Part shown: positions 62,877 through 64,000 of the stretch, piece by piece
Position numbering within the stretch: the first letter of the stretch is position 1
Layout: each line of letters starts with the position of its first letter
From: Geodermatophilus amargosae
GTDB lineage: Bacteria; Actinomycetota; Actinomycetes; Mycobacteriales; Geodermatophilaceae
Direction: 5' to 3'
DNA: 64,000 nt
Assembly (NCBI RefSeq): GCF_900116515.1
Contig: NZ_FPBA01000024.1
Coordinates: forward strand, 1-64,000
Made by a program: the position numbers and the translations under genes
Notes under the pieces: generated by a model
What the model was told of the DNA's origin: nothing
Database searches by the model: none
Seen by the model: only the letters and a program-made list of their open reading frames with translations

Positions 62877-64000
62877 TCAGGCCCCGTCGGTAAGGTGCAC
62901 GTCGACCGACCGCGGCCGGACCTGCGCCCACGCGGTGGCCAGCACGCCGAGCGCGGTGCGCCGCTGCGCGGTCGCCGCCTGACCGTCGAGTTCGGTGTCG
63001 GCCAGCGCCACGCTCAGCGCGTCCGCCGAGACCGTCGGGGACAGGGTGACCTCCAGGTGCGTGCCGTCGGTCGGGAGCTCCTCGGTCCACGTGCCCAGGC
63101 AGGTGAACCGTTCCTTGAGCACCGGACACGGGCTGTCGCCGGTGACGGTGATCCCGGCGGGGCTGCCGTAGGTCGCCGCCCGGTGCCGGAGGAAGCGGGC
63201 AATGCTGCCATCGACGGCCGCGCGCGCGGGCCGCGACAGCGGCAAGGTGCCGCCGTTGGTCAAGATGTGCACCACGGCCTGGGTCTCCTTGCCGGGCCGG
63301 ATGGGCAGGTACATCTTCGCGAAGGCGGCGTTGAGCAGGTCGGTGGAGGACCGGGTGGGTACCGGTACCTCTCCGGCGCGCCACCATCCCGGATGCAGGG
63401 TGTAGGAGGCCTGCTCCCACTCGAACAGCTCGGTGAGGCCTTCGATGTCGGCGCAGCCGAGCTGGCGGTCGGTGGGGGTGAGCATGTCGGCGAGCTTGGT
63501 GAGCAGCTCATCGCGGGGGTCGAGAGCCTCTAGCAGCGCCGCGACCGCCTGCTCGGCCTTGACCTCGGCCTTGCTGCGGGCCTCGTCCTGCAGGGTGGCG
63601 ACCAGCGTGTTGTGCGCAGCGACCCGGCTCTCCCACTCGGTGAACTGCTGCTGCACCTGCTGGGTCGCCGCGGCGTCGGGCGGCATGATCCAGCGCGTGG
63701 TGCAGGTCAGGCGCGCCAGCGGCGGTCCGGCGGAGTAAGGAAAGCCGACCGACACCGCGATGTCGACGAGCAGTCCGGCCAGCGGAACCGGCCGGGCACT
63801 CAGCACCCGGGCCTGTAGCGGCCCTCCGGTGAAGGTGCCAACCGGCTCGATCTTGGTGTTTGCCCGGATGAAGGCGAGGTCGCCGTCCCACACGGCGAGC
63901 TGCCCGTTGAGGACCTTCGGGGGGATGAGCAGGGTGGTCGCACCGACCTCCATGCCCGGCACCCGCAGGGTGGGCCAGAAGTCCTGCGTGGTGTGCTCGA
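62877..64000 (-). CDS. Unknown protein, N-terminus beyond the window
   Basis: About 374 residues are visible; the frame is open to the right edge (EHTTQDFWPTLRVPGMEVGA precedes the first GTG at 63962), so the true start lies outside. Segments include ATTLLIPPKVLNGQLAVWDG, a helical region with QQQFTEWESRVAAHNTLVAT, YTLHPGWWRAGEVPVPTRSS and YLPIRPGKETQAVVHILTNG. No family is recognised. The beta-rich ends around a coiled helix suggest a structural or scaffold protein. It is 25 bases upstream of the OmpA-like gene and is probably the previous gene of the toxin operon. Confidence 0.65.
   Translation of the reverse strand, partial: EHTTQDFWPTLRVPGMEVGATTLLIPPKVLNGQLAVWDGDLAFIRANTKIEPVGTFTGGPLQARVLSARPVPLAGLLVDIAVSVGFPYSAGPPLARLTCTTRWIMPPDAAATQQVQQQFTEWESRVAAHNTLVATLQDEARSKAEVKAEQAVAALLEALDPRDELLTKLADMLTPTDRQLGCADIEGLTELFEWEQASYTLHPGWWRAGEVPVPTRSSTDLLNAAFAKMYLPIRPGKETQAVVHILTNGGTLPLSRPARAAVDGSIARFLRHRAATYGSPAGITVTGDSPCPVLKERFTCLGTWTEELPTDGTHLEVTLSPTVSADALSVALADTELDGQAATAQRRTALGVLATAWAQVRPRSVDVHLTDGA

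Noticed and set aside
1..64000. CRISPR arrays
   Set aside because: No series of regularly spaced identical repeats with unique spacers was seen, and there are no cas genes.

Overview
The window is 64 kb of very GC-rich DNA with frequent GTG starts, strong AGGAGG-type ribosome sites and typical actinobacterial gene families (GAF and anti-sigma-type ATPase signalling proteins, XRE-cupin, MMPL, DUF427). I infer an actinobacterium, possibly of the Geodermatophilaceae; no rRNA or complete tRNA is present to fix this. Much of the window is accessory DNA: at least eight broken genes, recombinase relics, and four copies of a sequence resembling the 3' end of a tRNA-Asn gene.

0.0-16.5 kb holds signalling and metabolic genes: a partial GAF protein, two small HATPase proteins, a GNAT acetyltransferase, a frameshifted XRE-cupin regulator overlapping a B3/B4-domain protein, an FAD amine/amino-acid oxidase, a flavin monooxygenase overlapping a multicopper oxidase with a built-in heavy-metal-binding domain, a zinc alcohol dehydrogenase, a SRPBCC protein, a RibD/DHFR-like reductase, a MarR regulator divergent from an alpha/beta hydrolase, and a phosphotransferase. 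An integrase relic lies at 12.5 kb and an att-like relic at 10.4 kb.

16.5-33.9 kb starts with a giant (about 1517 aa) multi-cupredoxin copper oxidase of the MnxG manganese-oxidase type. It is followed by an MMPL transporter, a small membrane protein, a Phd/RelE-type toxin-antitoxin pair beside an att-like site, several decayed genes (SnoaL, DHFR-like, SRPBCC, DUF427, resolvase), a TrkH/TrkA potassium uptake pair, a diacylglycerol-kinase-like lipid kinase and a SAM hydroxide adenosyltransferase-like protein.

34.6-41.6 kb is a compact integrated island of visibly lower GC, bounded by 40-bp perfect direct repeats of the tRNA-Asn 3' end, with a tyrosine recombinase at the right end. It carries two divergent operons. 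One encodes a cysteine-rich phospholipase A2-like protein, a MauE-thioredoxin membrane fusion and a small unknown protein. The other is a complete ABC-three-component (ABC-3C) conflict system: an Mrr-like nuclease with the ABC-3C C-terminal domain, middle component 2, and a DUF3732-type ABC ATPase. To its right is a second, paralogous toxin-antitoxin locus whose toxin is frameshifted.

43.2-64.0 kb is a minus-strand gene row for a Tc (ABC) insecticidal-toxin-like complex. In transcription order it has an unknown protein cut by the window end, an OmpA-type membrane protein, a fused TcB-TcC protein (SpvB domain, RHS repeats, variable C-terminal tip), and a TcA split over two adjacent reading frames. 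The TcA N-terminus carries a peptidoglycan-binding domain. The chemistry of the C-terminal tip is not recognised.
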